From: Phenylobacterium sp.
GTDB taxonomy: Bacteria > Pseudomonadota > Alphaproteobacteria > Caulobacterales > Caulobacteraceae
DNA length: 12,927 bases
Assembly (NCBI GenBank): GCA_025350885.1
Contig: JANXXA010000153.1
Location: 1-12,927 of the forward strand
Direction: 5' to 3'
In this document: in pieces, positions 1 through 6,588 of the stretch
Layout of the letters: each line of letters opens with the position of its first letter
Position numbering within the stretch: the first letter of the stretch is position 1
The notes under the pieces: generated by a model
The model's input: the letters and a program-made list of their open reading frames with translations, nothing else
Told to the model about the DNA's origin: nothing
Database searches by the model: none
Position numbers and translations under genes: made by a program

Positions 1-277
1 CCGCCGCCGCGCGGGCGCGCGGGCTGGCGCGGGTCGCCAGAGCCAGTGCCGTCTCCTTGAACGGCAAGGTGACGTTGAGCCCGCGCACCACGCCGCCGCG
101 CAGGCCCAGGACCAGGCGCTCAAACCCGTCTACGGCCGGACTGAACGGCACATAGACCCCGTCCAGGCCAGCGGCCGCCAGCCAGGCATTGTGGATCAAC
201 GGGCTGAGCGAGTGACGCACCGGCCAGCCAGCGATCCCGGCGACGATTGTCGCTCCGCCGATCAGCCGCGCGCTCAT
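1..277 (-). CDS. aroE: Shikimate dehydrogenase, N-terminal part (cut by window start)
   Basis: Shikimate dehydrogenase reduces 3-dehydroshikimate to shikimate with NADPH in the cytoplasmic aromatic amino acid pathway. The first 92 codons are present, read leftward, and the gene runs off the window. Visible family signatures are SLSPLIHN at residues 23-30, which is the shikimate-binding segment, and NVTLPFK at 68-74, whose lysine is the catalytic lysine of the family. The C-terminal NADP-binding half is outside the window. The ATG at 277-275 overlaps the TGA of the preceding maf-like gene as ATGA, so the two are probably translated from one mRNA. The start gives the expected short lead before the SLSP motif. 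Confidence 0.93.
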   Translation of the reverse strand, partial: MSARLIGGATIVAGIAGWPVRHSLSPLIHNAWLAAAGLDGVYVPFSPAVDGFERLVLGLRGGVVRGLNVTLPFKETALALATRASPRARAAA

Positions 278-864
278 GCCGCCAGCACCCGCTCACGGCG
301 CAGCAGGTCGAGCAGTCCCATCAGCGGCAAGCCCAGGATGGTGAAATAGTCGCCCTCGATGGCAGCGAAAAGCTGGGCGCCAACGGCCTCCAGCCGGTAG
401 CAGCCCACCGAGCCCAGCGCCGCTTCGCCCTCGGCGGCCAGATAGTCCTCGAGGAAGCCGTCGGAAAAATCGCGCATGGTCAGGGTGGCGCTGACGGTCT
501 CCCGCCAGATGACCGCGCCGCCCCTGGCTGCGGCCACCGCCGAATGCAGCCGGTGGGGTTTGCCGCGCAGGGTTTTCAGCCGGGCGCGGGCGTCGGCGAG
601 GCCCTCGACCTTGTCGTAGAGTCGGCCCTCGAACTCCAGCGTCTGGTCGGCCCCGATAACCAGATCGGGCCGGGCGCGCGAGACGGCCAGCGCCTTCATT
701 TCGGCCAGCGCTTCAGCGACCCCGCGCGGGCCTGCGCCATCGGCCAGCAGCGCCGCCTTGGCCGCATCCTCATCGACGCCAGACCCGGCAATGTCGAAGG
801 CGACGCCCGCGCCTTGCAGCACCGCCCGGCGCGCCACGCTTTTCGAAGCCAGCACCAGACTCAA
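274..864 (-). CDS. Maf-like nucleotide pyrophosphatase
   Basis: The 196-residue product matches the Maf/HAM1-like family, which hydrolyses non-canonical or modified nucleoside triphosphates to monophosphates (house-cleaning). Visible signatures are the N-terminal [12 protein letters not shown] (family LAS.S.RR..L), IGADQTL around residues 70-76 with the conserved Asp73, and the C-terminal [11 protein letters not shown] segment. The start is TTG at 864-862, overlapping the upstream gene's TGA as TTGA. The TTG places LAS at residues 5-7, as expected for the family. The gene sits between the PPDK regulator gene and aroE in a tightly packed leftward operon. Exact substrate preference (dTTP/UTP type or m7GTP type) cannot be told from the sequence by eye. 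Confidence 0.9.
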   Translation of the reverse strand: MSLVLASKSVARRAVLQGAGVAFDIAGSGVDEDAAKAALLADGAGPRGVAEALAEMKALAVSRARPDLVIGADQTLEFEGRLYDKVEGLADARARLKTLRGKPHRLHSAVAAARGGAVIWRETVSATLTMRDFSDGFLEDYLAAEGEAALGSVGCYRLEAVGAQLFAAIEGDYFTILGLPLMGLLDLLRRERVLAA

Positions 865-1814
865 CCGAGCACCTCGACCTGGCCGTGGCCGCCATGTAGC
901 AGGTTGAGCACGGCGGCGGCCGTCTCCTCCACCGAGCGGCGGGTTACGTCGATCACCGGCCAGCCCTGGCGTTCGTAGAGCCGGCGCGCCTGGACGATCT
1001 CATCGCGCACGGCGTCCACGTCGATGTAGCTGGATTCCCGGTTTTCCTTGAGGCTGAGTAGCCGGTTACGGCGGATCTGGATCAGCCGGTCCGGCGAGAT
1101 CGACAGCCCCACCACCAGGGTCTTCTTCAGGGCGAACAGCTTTTCCGGCGGCGGGCGGCCCGGCACCAGTGGCACATTGCCGGCGCGCACGCCGCGGTGC
1201 GCCAGATAGATGCAGGTGGGGGTCTTCGACGTCCGCGACACGCCCACCAGGATCACGTCAGCCTGTTCGAGGTCCTGCCCGCCCTGGCCGTCGTCGTGGC
1301 CGATGGCATAGTTCAGCGCGTCCATCCGGTTGAAGTAGTCGTTGTCCAGCCGCAGGTGCGCGCCAACGCGGGTCGTGGTCGAATAGCCGAGGTAGCGCGA
1401 CAGGGCCGAGACCAGGGGGTCGAGCGCGGGTATGCAGGCCATGTCGAGCCGGCGGCAGCCTTCTTCAAGCGCCTCGCGCAACCGGTCATCGACGATGGTG
1501 TGGATGACCACCCCTGGCGCTTCCTCGATGTCGCCCAGCGCCCGGTCGAGCTGACGTTGCGAACGGACCAAGGCATAGATGTGCTCGATCGGCAGAACGT
1601 TGTCGAAGCGGGCGCACACCGCGCGCGCCATGGCGTTCAGTGTCTCCCCCGTCGAATCGGAGACCAGGTGCACATGGAAGTAGGTGGCGAGCCTAGGAGC
1701 GGGCGTGGTCAAGGGCGCGGCCTGATGCAAAAAGCCTGGGGACGATTCCTGTAGAACAGTCTTAGCGAAGCTGGGCGGGAATGGGGATAGATCGTCTGCG
1801 CCGGGATCGCTCAT
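861..1814 (-). CDS. Pyruvate, phosphate dikinase regulatory protein (DUF299/PPSR family)
   Basis: Members of this family are bifunctional kinase/phosphotransferases that inactivate and reactivate pyruvate phosphate dikinase or PEP synthetase by ADP-dependent threonine phosphorylation and Pi-dependent dephosphorylation. The product has 317 residues. The family core begins near residue 45 with YFHVHLVSDSTGETLNAMAR, and the nucleotide-binding P-loop GVSRTSKTPT is at 191-200. The ATG at 1814 has a good Shine-Dalgarno (AGGAG, 1825-1821, 6-nt spacer). It adds a Pro/Ser-rich lead of about 44 residues that is longer than usual for the family. A TTG at 1712-1710 would give a more typical 283 residues. 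The gene diverges from hemE across the putative origin, as DUF299 does at the Caulobacter origin, and heads an operon with the maf-like gene and aroE. Confidence 0.92.
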   Translation of the reverse strand: MSDPGADDLSPFPPSFAKTVLQESSPGFLHQAAPLTTPAPRLATYFHVHLVSDSTGETLNAMARAVCARFDNVLPIEHIYALVRSQRQLDRALGDIEEAPGVVIHTIVDDRLREALEEGCRRLDMACIPALDPLVSALSRYLGYSTTTRVGAHLRLDNDYFNRMDALNYAIGHDDGQGGQDLEQADVILVGVSRTSKTPTCIYLAHRGVRAGNVPLVPGRPPPEKLFALKKTLVVGLSISPDRLIQIRRNRLLSLKENRESSYIDVDAVRDEIVQARRLYERQGWPVIDVTRRSVEETAAAVLNLLHGGHGQVEVLG

Positions 1815-1820
1815 CCGGCT

Positions 1821-1825
1821 CTCCT
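1821..1825 (-). promoter_or_regulatory. Shine-Dalgarno of the PPDK regulator gene
   Basis: Read on the minus strand this is AGGAG, six bases before ATG 1814-1812. It is the main argument for the long 317-residue form over the TTG start at 1712. Confidence 0.6.
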
Positions 1826-1849
1826 GTATGGGTGGGATGAAACCCGGTC

Positions 1850-1864
1850 TTCACGTTTCATTAA
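1850..1864. promoter_or_regulatory. Near-consensus CtrA box
   Basis: TTCA-N7-TTAA matches the CtrA consensus TTAA-N7-TTAA at seven of eight fixed positions, and the right half continues as TTAACC. It lies 36 bp upstream of the PPDK regulator start, so it could govern that promoter or origin silencing. In Caulobacter, phosphorylated CtrA binds such sites in the origin and blocks initiation in swarmer cells. Confidence 0.6.
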
Positions 1865-1957
1865 CCCACTGCGACAGGGGCCTGGGGATCGTCGCTCCGG
1901 TGGTCATCGACAGGCGTTGGGCTAACCGGTCGGCGCCCTCGGTCCTCCCCCGATGTC

Positions 1958-1972
1958 TTAACAAATCCTTAA
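1958..1972. promoter_or_regulatory. Perfect CtrA box
   Basis: TTAACAAATCCTTAA is an exact TTAA-N7-TTAA. It lies in the middle of the putative origin, 108 bp from the first CtrA-like box. By analogy with Caulobacter it would bind phosphorylated CtrA to repress replication initiation and/or the hemE-side promoter. TTAA is very rare in this GC-rich sequence: by eye the only occurrences in the whole window are in this gap (1861, 1958, 1969, 2210). Confidence 0.75.
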
Positions 1973-2027
1973 GGGGAACGCGGCGGTTGGCCATACTCCC
2001 CAGGATTCACAGGGCTGTTATTGCGGC

Positions 2028-2036
2028 TGCGGATCA
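2028..2036 (-). promoter_or_regulatory. DnaA-box-like 9-mer
   Basis: The minus strand reads TGATCCGCA, which matches the general box TTATCCACA at 7 of 9 positions and has a G at position two, as I recall for Caulobacter G-boxes. It is a candidate moderate or weak DnaA site within the putative origin. Confidence 0.45.
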
Positions 2037-2083
2037 GTGGGACTGGCAGGGGAGAAGCCGGTTGCGGAGGTCGCCCAGCGAGG

Positions 2084-2092
2084 TTTTCCACT
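2084..2092 (+). promoter_or_regulatory. DnaA-box-like 9-mer
   Basis: TTTTCCACT matches TTATCCACA at 7 of 9 positions. It lies between the CtrA box and the AT-rich stretch, a reasonable place for an initiator site. Confidence 0.4.
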
Positions 2093-2098
2093 CTTTCC

Positions 2099-2116
2099 GG
2101 CAGCCCTTCTGCTGCC
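2099..2116. repeat. Small inverted repeat in the origin region
   Basis: GGCAGC (2099-2104) and GCTGCC (2111-2116) form a perfect 6-bp stem with a 6-nt loop, between the DnaA-like box at 2084 and the AT-rich stretch. It could be a DNA element or a hairpin in the hemE leader RNA. No T-tract follows, so it is not a classic terminator. Confidence 0.35.
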
Positions 2117-2126
2117 ACCCCCATCC

Positions 2127-2157
2127 TTTTTCAAGTCTTCAATGGAAGAACAAGATC
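2127..2157. other. AT-rich stretch, candidate DNA-unwinding element
   Basis: About 21 of 31 bases are A or T, standing out strongly in this GC-rich sequence. It lies on the hemE side of the DnaA-like boxes. In the Caulobacter origin an AT-rich stretch is where strands open. It also overlaps the start of a 15-codon ORF (2142-2189). Confidence 0.4.
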
Positions 2158-2221
2158 AGGCGGGCTCAGATCGTTCGCGTCAGGCTTGAGACTTCCGGCC
2201 AGAGGCGATTTAAGGGCTCTG

Positions 2222-3292
2222 ATGAGTGCGACCGATCAGCCCCGTCTGTTGCGCGCCCTTGCCGGGGAGATCCTGGAGCGGCCGCCGATCTGGTTCATGC
2301 GTCAGGCTGGCCGGTCGCTGCCGGAATATCGCGAGCTCAGAACCCGGGCGGCTGACTTCATCGCCTTCTGCCACAACCCGGAGATGGCCGCGGAGGCCAC
2401 CCTCCAGCCGATGCGCCGCTTTGCGATGGATGCGGCCATCGTCTTCGCCGACATCCTGCTGATCCCCAAGGCGCTGGGCCAGCAGGTGTGGTTCGAGGCG
2501 GGCGAGGGACCCCGGCTCGGCGACCTGCCGGACATTCAGCGCATGGCCGACGAGGTCGAGGCGTCCACCGGCCGTCTGGCGGCGATCGGTGAGACGCTGG
2601 CCCGTGTCCGCGCCGAGCTCGAGCCGGACCGCGCGCTGATCGGCTTTGCGGGCGGTCCGTGGACAGTCGCTACCTATATGATCGAAGGTCGCAGCTCCGA
2701 CCGCACCGCGGCGCGAACCTTCGCCTATGAGCACCCGGAAAAGCTCGACGCCCTGCTGGATGTTCTGGTCGAGGCCACCGCCCGCTATCTGGTCATGCAG
2801 GCCAAGTCGGGAGCCCAGGTGCTGAAGATCTTTGAAAGCTGGGCCGAGGGTCTGGCCGAGGACGTCTTCGAGCGGATCGTCATCCGGCCGCACCAGGCCC
2901 TGATCCGAAAAGTCCGCGCCGCCGGCGTCACCGCGCCGTTCATCGGCTTCCCGCGCGGGGCCGGCGCGCTGGTGGAAACCTATGCCCGCGCCGTGCCGGT
3001 CGAGGGGGTGGCGCTGGACACCCAGGCCAGCGCGGCGCTCGGCCAGCGTCTGCAGGCCGGCGGCAAGACCATTCAGGGGGCGCTGGACAACCTGTTGCTG
3101 CGGACGGGCGGCGCGGCGCTAGACGCGCGGGTCGAGGCGCTGCTGGCCCAGTGGAGCGGCGGCCCCTACATCTTCAACCTGGGCCATGGCGTCCTGCCGG
3201 ATACGCCCATCGCCCATATCGCCCAGGTGGTGGAGCGGGTCACGGGAACGTCGGTGAAGGCGTGGGCAGGCCAGGAACTGAAAATCTCGTGA
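2222..3292 (+). CDS. hemE: Uroporphyrinogen decarboxylase
   Basis: This cytoplasmic enzyme removes four carboxyl groups from uroporphyrinogen III to give coproporphyrinogen III. The product has 356 residues, a normal length. Signatures are IWFMRQAGRSLPEYRELR near the N-terminus, whose RQAGR at 27-31 is substrate-binding, and VFADILLIP, with the conserved aspartate that holds the pyrrole nitrogens. GGPWTVATYMIEG and the C-terminal NLGHGVLPDTP, with His322, complete the set. ATG 2222 is chosen because it follows AAGGG at 2212-2216 with a 5-nt spacer and gives the family N-terminus. An in-frame extension back to 2021 would run through the putative origin and has no family similarity. The stop overlaps the start of hemH as GTGA. 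Confidence 0.97.
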   Translation: MSATDQPRLLRALAGEILERPPIWFMRQAGRSLPEYRELRTRAADFIAFCHNPEMAAEATLQPMRRFAMDAAIVFADILLIPKALGQQVWFEAGEGPRLGDLPDIQRMADEVEASTGRLAAIGETLARVRAELEPDRALIGFAGGPWTVATYMIEGRSSDRTAARTFAYEHPEKLDALLDVLVEATARYLVMQAKSGAQVLKIFESWAEGLAEDVFERIVIRPHQALIRKVRAAGVTAPFIGFPRGAGALVETYARAVPVEGVALDTQASAALGQRLQAGGKTIQGALDNLLLRTGGAALDARVEALLAQWSGGPYIFNLGHGVLPDTPIAHIAQVVERVTGTSVKAWAGQELKIS

Positions 3293-4326
3293 CGAAATTG
3301 GCGGTCGTGCTGTTCAATCTTGGCGGACCGGACAGCCTGGAGGCCGTAAAGCCGTTTCTTTTCAATCTGTTCCGGGACAGATCGATCATCGACCTGCCGG
3401 CGATAGCGCGCTATCCGCTGGCGGCGTTGATCTCCACGACGCGGGAAAAGACCGCCCAGGCGAACTACGCGATCATGGGCGGACGCTCGCCGCTGCGCCC
3501 GGAGACGGAACGCCAGGCGGCGGCCCTGGAAGGCTTGCTCAACGCCACGGCGCCGGATGTCGAGGCCCGATGCTTCATCGCCATGCGCTATTGGGACCCG
3601 TTTGCGAAGGCGACCGCCCAGGCTGTCGCCGCCTTTGCCCCCGACGAGATCGTGCTCCTGCCCCTCTATCCGCAGTATTCGACAACGACGACGGCGTCAT
3701 CGCTCAAGGACTGGCGGGGGGTCTATCGCGGCCCAGGTCGCAGCCGAACGGTCTGCTGCTATCCCACCGAGGCGGGTCTGATCGAGGCTCATTCCAGCGC
3801 CATCCGAAGCGTTTGGGACGCCGCCGGCCAGCCAGGCGGTCTGCGGCTGCTGTTCTCCGCCCACGGCCTGCCGCAGAAGATCGTCGATGGCGGGGATCCC
3901 TACCGCGCCCAGATCGAGGCCACCGCCGCGGCGATCGCCGCCCGGCTGCCGGAGCTTGCCGACTGGCGGGTGTGTTTCCAGAGCCGCGTGGGGCGGCTGC
4001 AATGGCTGACACCTTCAACCGACGATGAGATCCGTCGCGCCGGCGCCGAGGGCAAGGGCGTGTTGGTGGCGCCGATCGCCTTCGTCTCCGAGCATGTCGA
4101 GACCCTGGTCGAGCTCGACTGCGAATACGCCGAGCTGGCGCGCGAGGTCGGCTGCGCGCCCTATCTGCGGGCGCGGACACCGGGGGTCGATGAAAGCTTC
4201 ATCGCCGGCCTGGGCCGCGCGGCCCTGAAGGCGCTGGAGCGCCCGGACGGGACCGCCCCGCACGGGCCTTGGCGCTGCCCCGCCGGCCATGCGAAATGCG
4301 CGCTGCGGGCTGGAGCGGGCCAATGA
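3289..4326 (+). CDS. hemH: Ferrochelatase, probably of the iron-sulfur type
   Basis: Ferrochelatase inserts Fe2+ into protoporphyrin IX, the last step of protohaem synthesis. The product has 345 residues. The start is GTG 3289, overlapping the hemE stop; it yields the family N-terminus (M)TKLAVVLFNLGGPDSLEAV. The catalytic histidine lies in SAHGLPQ (His192) and the acidic metal/proton-path residue in SEHVETL (Glu271). PLYPQYS and FQSRVG are also typical. Cys156/157, Cys330 and Cys337 match the spacing of three of the four [2Fe-2S] ligands reported for the Caulobacter and Mycobacterium enzymes, as I recall the numbering. The fourth position (339) is leucine, so cluster binding is uncertain. 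The stop overlaps the start of hemJ as ATGA. Confidence 0.96.
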   Translation: MTKLAVVLFNLGGPDSLEAVKPFLFNLFRDRSIIDLPAIARYPLAALISTTREKTAQANYAIMGGRSPLRPETERQAAALEGLLNATAPDVEARCFIAMRYWDPFAKATAQAVAAFAPDEIVLLPLYPQYSTTTTASSLKDWRGVYRGPGRSRTVCCYPTEAGLIEAHSSAIRSVWDAAGQPGGLRLLFSAHGLPQKIVDGGDPYRAQIEATAAAIAARLPELADWRVCFQSRVGRLQWLTPSTDDEIRRAGAEGKGVLVAPIAFVSEHVETLVELDCEYAELAREVGCAPYLRARTPGVDESFIAGLGRAALKALERPDGTAPHGPWRCPAGHAKCALRAGAGQ

Positions 4327-4793
4327 CCTACGACAGCGTCTATGACCTGCTGCGCGGGCTGCACATCATCATGGTGATCGCCTGGATGGCGGGCCTGATG
4401 ATCCTGCCTCGGCTGTTTGCCTACCACACCGAGACGGCGCCGCCGGGGAGCGAGTTCGACGCCCATTTCCTGCGCTGGGAAGGCAAGGTTTACGCGATCA
4501 TCCTCAATCCGGCGATGGTGCTGGCCTGGATTTTCGGCGGGCTGCTGATCTGGGTCGATGTGCATCGCCGCAGCGCTGGATGGGGATTTCTGCTCGAGCC
4601 GTGGATGGTCGCAAAGCTGGCCGGGGTGATTTTCCTGACCGGCTGGCAACACTATCTGGGCCGGGCGCGCCGGGCCTTTGTCGCGGGGCGCCGCGACCGG
4701 CCGGCGAAGTTCTGGCGAATGACCAACGAACTGCCGTTCCTGGCCGCCATCGTCATGGTGCTGGCGGTCACCACGGAGTTCGGGCGGCGCTGA
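4323..4793 (+). CDS. hemJ: Protoporphyrinogen oxidase HemJ
   Basis: HemJ is a small inner-membrane enzyme that oxidises protoporphyrinogen IX to protoporphyrin IX. It thus supplies the substrate of the ferrochelatase encoded just upstream. The product has 156 residues and four predicted membrane segments, at about 8-32, 57-78, 93-112 and 136-152. The conserved His14 sits in the first helix ([15 protein letters not shown]) and the conserved Lys98 in WMVAKL, residues known to matter in the family. The segment [22 protein letters not shown] is a good family match by memory. The ATG at 4323 overlaps the hemH stop, completing a hemE-hemH-hemJ operon with no gaps. I infer that the operon is driven from the origin/hemE promoter region. 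Confidence 0.92.
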   Translation: MTYDSVYDLLRGLHIIMVIAWMAGLMILPRLFAYHTETAPPGSEFDAHFLRWEGKVYAIILNPAMVLAWIFGGLLIWVDVHRRSAGWGFLLEPWMVAKLAGVIFLTGWQHYLGRARRAFVAGRRDRPAKFWRMTNELPFLAAIVMVLAVTTEFGRR

Positions 4794-4951
4794 CCCGCTC
4801 CGCTCTGGCGCGCGGGCTGGCTTGACCCGACCCCCGTTTCCGTGGTTTCCGTCCGATTACGCGTCTCAGACTGGGGCGCGCCCCGCCTTTCTCCGGCCGC
4901 CGAGCGCTCAGACGCTATGGCTGTCCGGCCCCCATGAAGACGACGACATCC

Positions 4952-4980
4952 GGCGCCCCCGGCCTAAACGAAGGGGCGCC
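4952..4980 (+). promoter_or_regulatory. Hairpin in the rho leader
   Basis: GGCGCCCC (4952-4959) pairs perfectly with GGGGCGCC (4973-4980) across a 13-nt, A-containing loop. No T-run follows, so it is either an end point for the hem operon transcript by a Rho-dependent or T-poor mechanism, or a regulatory element in the rho leader. Confidence 0.4.
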
Positions 4981-5002
4981 TACATCATCTGGCAGCTCGC
5001 GC

Positions 5003-5017
5003 CCGGACTCCGTCCGG
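5003..5017 (+). promoter_or_regulatory. Second hairpin in the rho leader
   Basis: CCGGAC and GTCCGG form a perfect 6-bp stem around a TCC loop, ending 26 nt before the rho ATG. With the adjacent palindrome it could affect access to the rho ribosome-binding region, which has only a weak Shine-Dalgarno. Confidence 0.35.
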
Positions 5018-5043
5018 CCCGCGGGCGAACACGAGTGAATTCA

Positions 5044-6456
5044 ATGCAAGACGAAAACACCGACCCGAACGCTCCGGAAGAGGCCGAGGCGGTTGAATCC
5101 GCGGTTGCCGAAACGCCTGCCGATGAGGCTGACGCCGCCGGCGATGCCGACGAGCCGTCCGAGGTCGCCAACACCATCGCCTCCATGGGGCTCACCCGCA
5201 TGAGCCTGCAGGAGCTGAAGGACAAGGCGCCGGCCGATCTGCTGGCCTTTGCCGAGCTGTTCGAGGTCGAAAACGCCAACTCCATGCGCAAGCAGGACAT
5301 GATGTTCTCGATCCTCAAGGTGCTGGCCGAGGAGGGCGTGGAGATTTCCGGCTCCGGCACCCTGGAGGTTGTTCAGGACGGGTTCGGTTTCCTGCGCTCG
5401 CCGGAAGCCAACTATCTGCCAGGACCCGACGACATCTATGTCAGCCCTTCGCAGATCCGCAAATTCGGGCTTCGGACCGGCGACACGGTGGACGGGGCGA
5501 TCCGGGCGCCGCGCGAAGGCGAGCGCTACTTCGCCCTGGTCAAGGTCGACCTGACCAACTTCGAGAACCCCGAGAACGTCCGCCACAAGGTGCTGTTCGA
5601 CAACCTGACGCCGCTCTATCCCGACCAGCGCCTGAAGATGGAGATCGACGATCCGACGCTGAAAGACCGCTCCGGCCGGGTGATCGACATCGTCGCGCCG
5701 CTCGGCAAAGGGCAGCGCTGCCTGATCACCTCGCCGCCCCGGGTCGGCAAGACGGTGATGCTGCAGAACATCGCCAGGTCGATCGAGACCAACCATCCCG
5801 AATGCTACCTGATCGTGCTGCTGATCGACGAGCGGCCGGAGGAAGTCACCGACATGCAGCGGACCGTGAAGGGCGAGGTGATTTCCTCGACCTTCGACGA
5901 GCCGGCCACCCGGCACGTTCAAGTCGCGGAAATGGTTATCGAAAAGGCCAAGCGTCTGGTCGAGCACAAGCGCGACGTGGTGATCCTGCTGGACAGCGTC
6001 ACCCGGCTGGGACGCGCCTACAACACCACCGTCCCCTCTTCCGGCAAGGTGCTGACCGGTGGTGTCGACGCCAACGCCCTGCAACGTCCCAAGCGGTTCT
6101 TCGGCGCGGCGCGGAACATCGAGGAAGGCGGCTCCCTGACCATCATCGCCACCGCCCTGATCGACACGGGCAGCCGGATGGACGAGGTGATCTTCGAGGA
6201 GTTCAAGGGGACGGGTAACTCGGAAATCGTCCTTGACCGCAAGGTCGCCGACAAGCGGGTCTATCCGGCCATCGACGTGATCAAGTCCGGCACCCGCAAG
6301 GAAGAGCTGATCACGCCGAAGGAACACCTGACCAAGACCTACATCCTGCGCCGGATCCTGGGACCCATGGGCGCCCAGGACGCCATTGAGTTCCTGCTCG
6401 ACAAGCTGCGCAACGCCAAGACCAACGAAGAATTCTTCCAGTCGATGAACACCTGA
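5044..6456 (+). CDS. rho: Transcription termination factor Rho
   Basis: Rho is a hexameric RNA-dependent ATPase/helicase that ends transcription at C-rich unstructured sites. The product has 470 residues. Residues 1-45 are an acidic, low-complexity lead rich in Glu, Ala and Asp, absent from the E. coli protein. A helical N-terminal domain follows (about 53-95, starting [15 protein letters not shown]), then the cold-shock-like RNA-binding domain (about 103-155) with DGFGFLRS and [10 protein letters not shown]. The ATPase core has Walker A PPRVGKT at 231-237, Walker [16 protein letters not shown], and the Q- and R-loop regions ([33 protein letters not shown]). ATG 5044 is preferred over the open frame reaching 4822, because the upstream part resembles no Rho. 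A strong hairpin follows the stop. Confidence 0.98.
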   Translation: MQDENTDPNAPEEAEAVESAVAETPADEADAAGDADEPSEVANTIASMGLTRMSLQELKDKAPADLLAFAELFEVENANSMRKQDMMFSILKVLAEEGVEISGSGTLEVVQDGFGFLRSPEANYLPGPDDIYVSPSQIRKFGLRTGDTVDGAIRAPREGERYFALVKVDLTNFENPENVRHKVLFDNLTPLYPDQRLKMEIDDPTLKDRSGRVIDIVAPLGKGQRCLITSPPRVGKTVMLQNIARSIETNHPECYLIVLLIDERPEEVTDMQRTVKGEVISSTFDEPATRHVQVAEMVIEKAKRLVEHKRDVVILLDSVTRLGRAYNTTVPSSGKVLTGGVDANALQRPKRFFGAARNIEEGGSLTIIATALIDTGSRMDEVIFEEFKGTGNSEIVLDRKVADKRVYPAIDVIKSGTRKEELITPKEHLTKTYILRRILGPMGAQDAIEFLLDKLRNAKTNEEFFQSMNT

Positions 6457-6461
6457 GGGGC

Positions 6462-6482
6462 GGCGTCGCCGCCGGCGACGCC
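6462..6482 (+). terminator. Hairpin just after rho
   Basis: GGCGTCGCC (6462-6470) pairs perfectly with GGCGACGCC (6474-6482) around a 3-nt loop, starting 6 nt after the rho stop. A GC stem of nine pairs this close to a stop is terminator-like, but the following bases (CTACCAG) are not T-rich. Folding could also protect the 3' end after Rho-dependent termination. The repeat CCTACCAG at 6482-6489 and 6494-6501 follows. Confidence 0.55.
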
Positions 6483-6555
6483 CTACCAGAGGGCCTACCA
6501 GCAGGCCTGACTCGCGCAGGACTTGCGGCGCGGCGGGGACTACTCGCGCTACTTG

Positions 6556-6571
6556 TGTTTCACGTGAAACA
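6556..6571. other. parS: parS centromere site 1
   Basis: TGTTTCACGTGAAACA is an exact copy of the 16-bp bacterial parS palindrome, the loading site for ParB/Spo0J. It lies in the gap between the converging rho and quinone oxidoreductase genes, about 4.3 kb from the hemE side of the putative origin and about 6.1 kb from parB. ParB bound here would spread and be drawn poleward by ParA. Confidence 0.95.
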
Positions 6572-6588
6572 GCGGGGACGGAAGCCGG

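Larger units (their letters stand above)
1815..2221. other. Putative chromosome replication origin (Cori-like)
   Basis: This is a 407-nt gap between divergent PPDK-regulator (DUF299) and hemE genes, the position where the Caulobacter crescentus origin lies. It holds a perfect CtrA box (1958-1972), a 7/8 CtrA box (1850-1864), several DnaA-box-like 9-mers (best at 2028-2036 minus and 2084-2092 plus), and TCCCCA hexamers at 1997-2002 (plus) and 1883-1888 (minus) of the type described as weak DnaA sites in Caulobacter. It also holds a GATTC CcrM-type methylation site at 2004-2008 and an AT-rich stretch at 2127-2157. Genes on both sides point away from it. None of the DnaA-like sites is a perfect TTATCCACA, which fits the weak-site character reported for Caulobacter but also means the boxes alone would not be convincing. 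The promoters of both flanking genes must lie here too. Confidence 0.8.
4794..5043 (+). other. Structured leader region of rho (hemJ-rho gap)
   Basis: This is a 250-nt gap without a recognisable gene. A frame continuous with rho is open back to 4822, but its translation resembles no Rho N-terminus, and the better start is ATG 5044. The gap holds two strong hairpins (4952-4980 and 5003-5017) and a 10-bp palindrome GCCCGCGGGC at 5017-5026. Together they suggest a structured 5' leader of rho, perhaps for attenuation. I could not identify a convincing promoter. Confidence 0.5.

Noticed and set aside
2021..2221. 67-codon N-terminal extension of hemE
   Set aside because: It would put coding sequence through the putative origin, has no uroporphyrinogen decarboxylase similarity, and ATG 2222 has its own Shine-Dalgarno.
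5041..6327. 428-codon antisense open frame opposite rho
   Set aside because: It is a shadow of rho; low-complexity translation rich in Asp, Gln, His and Val, with no family resemblance.
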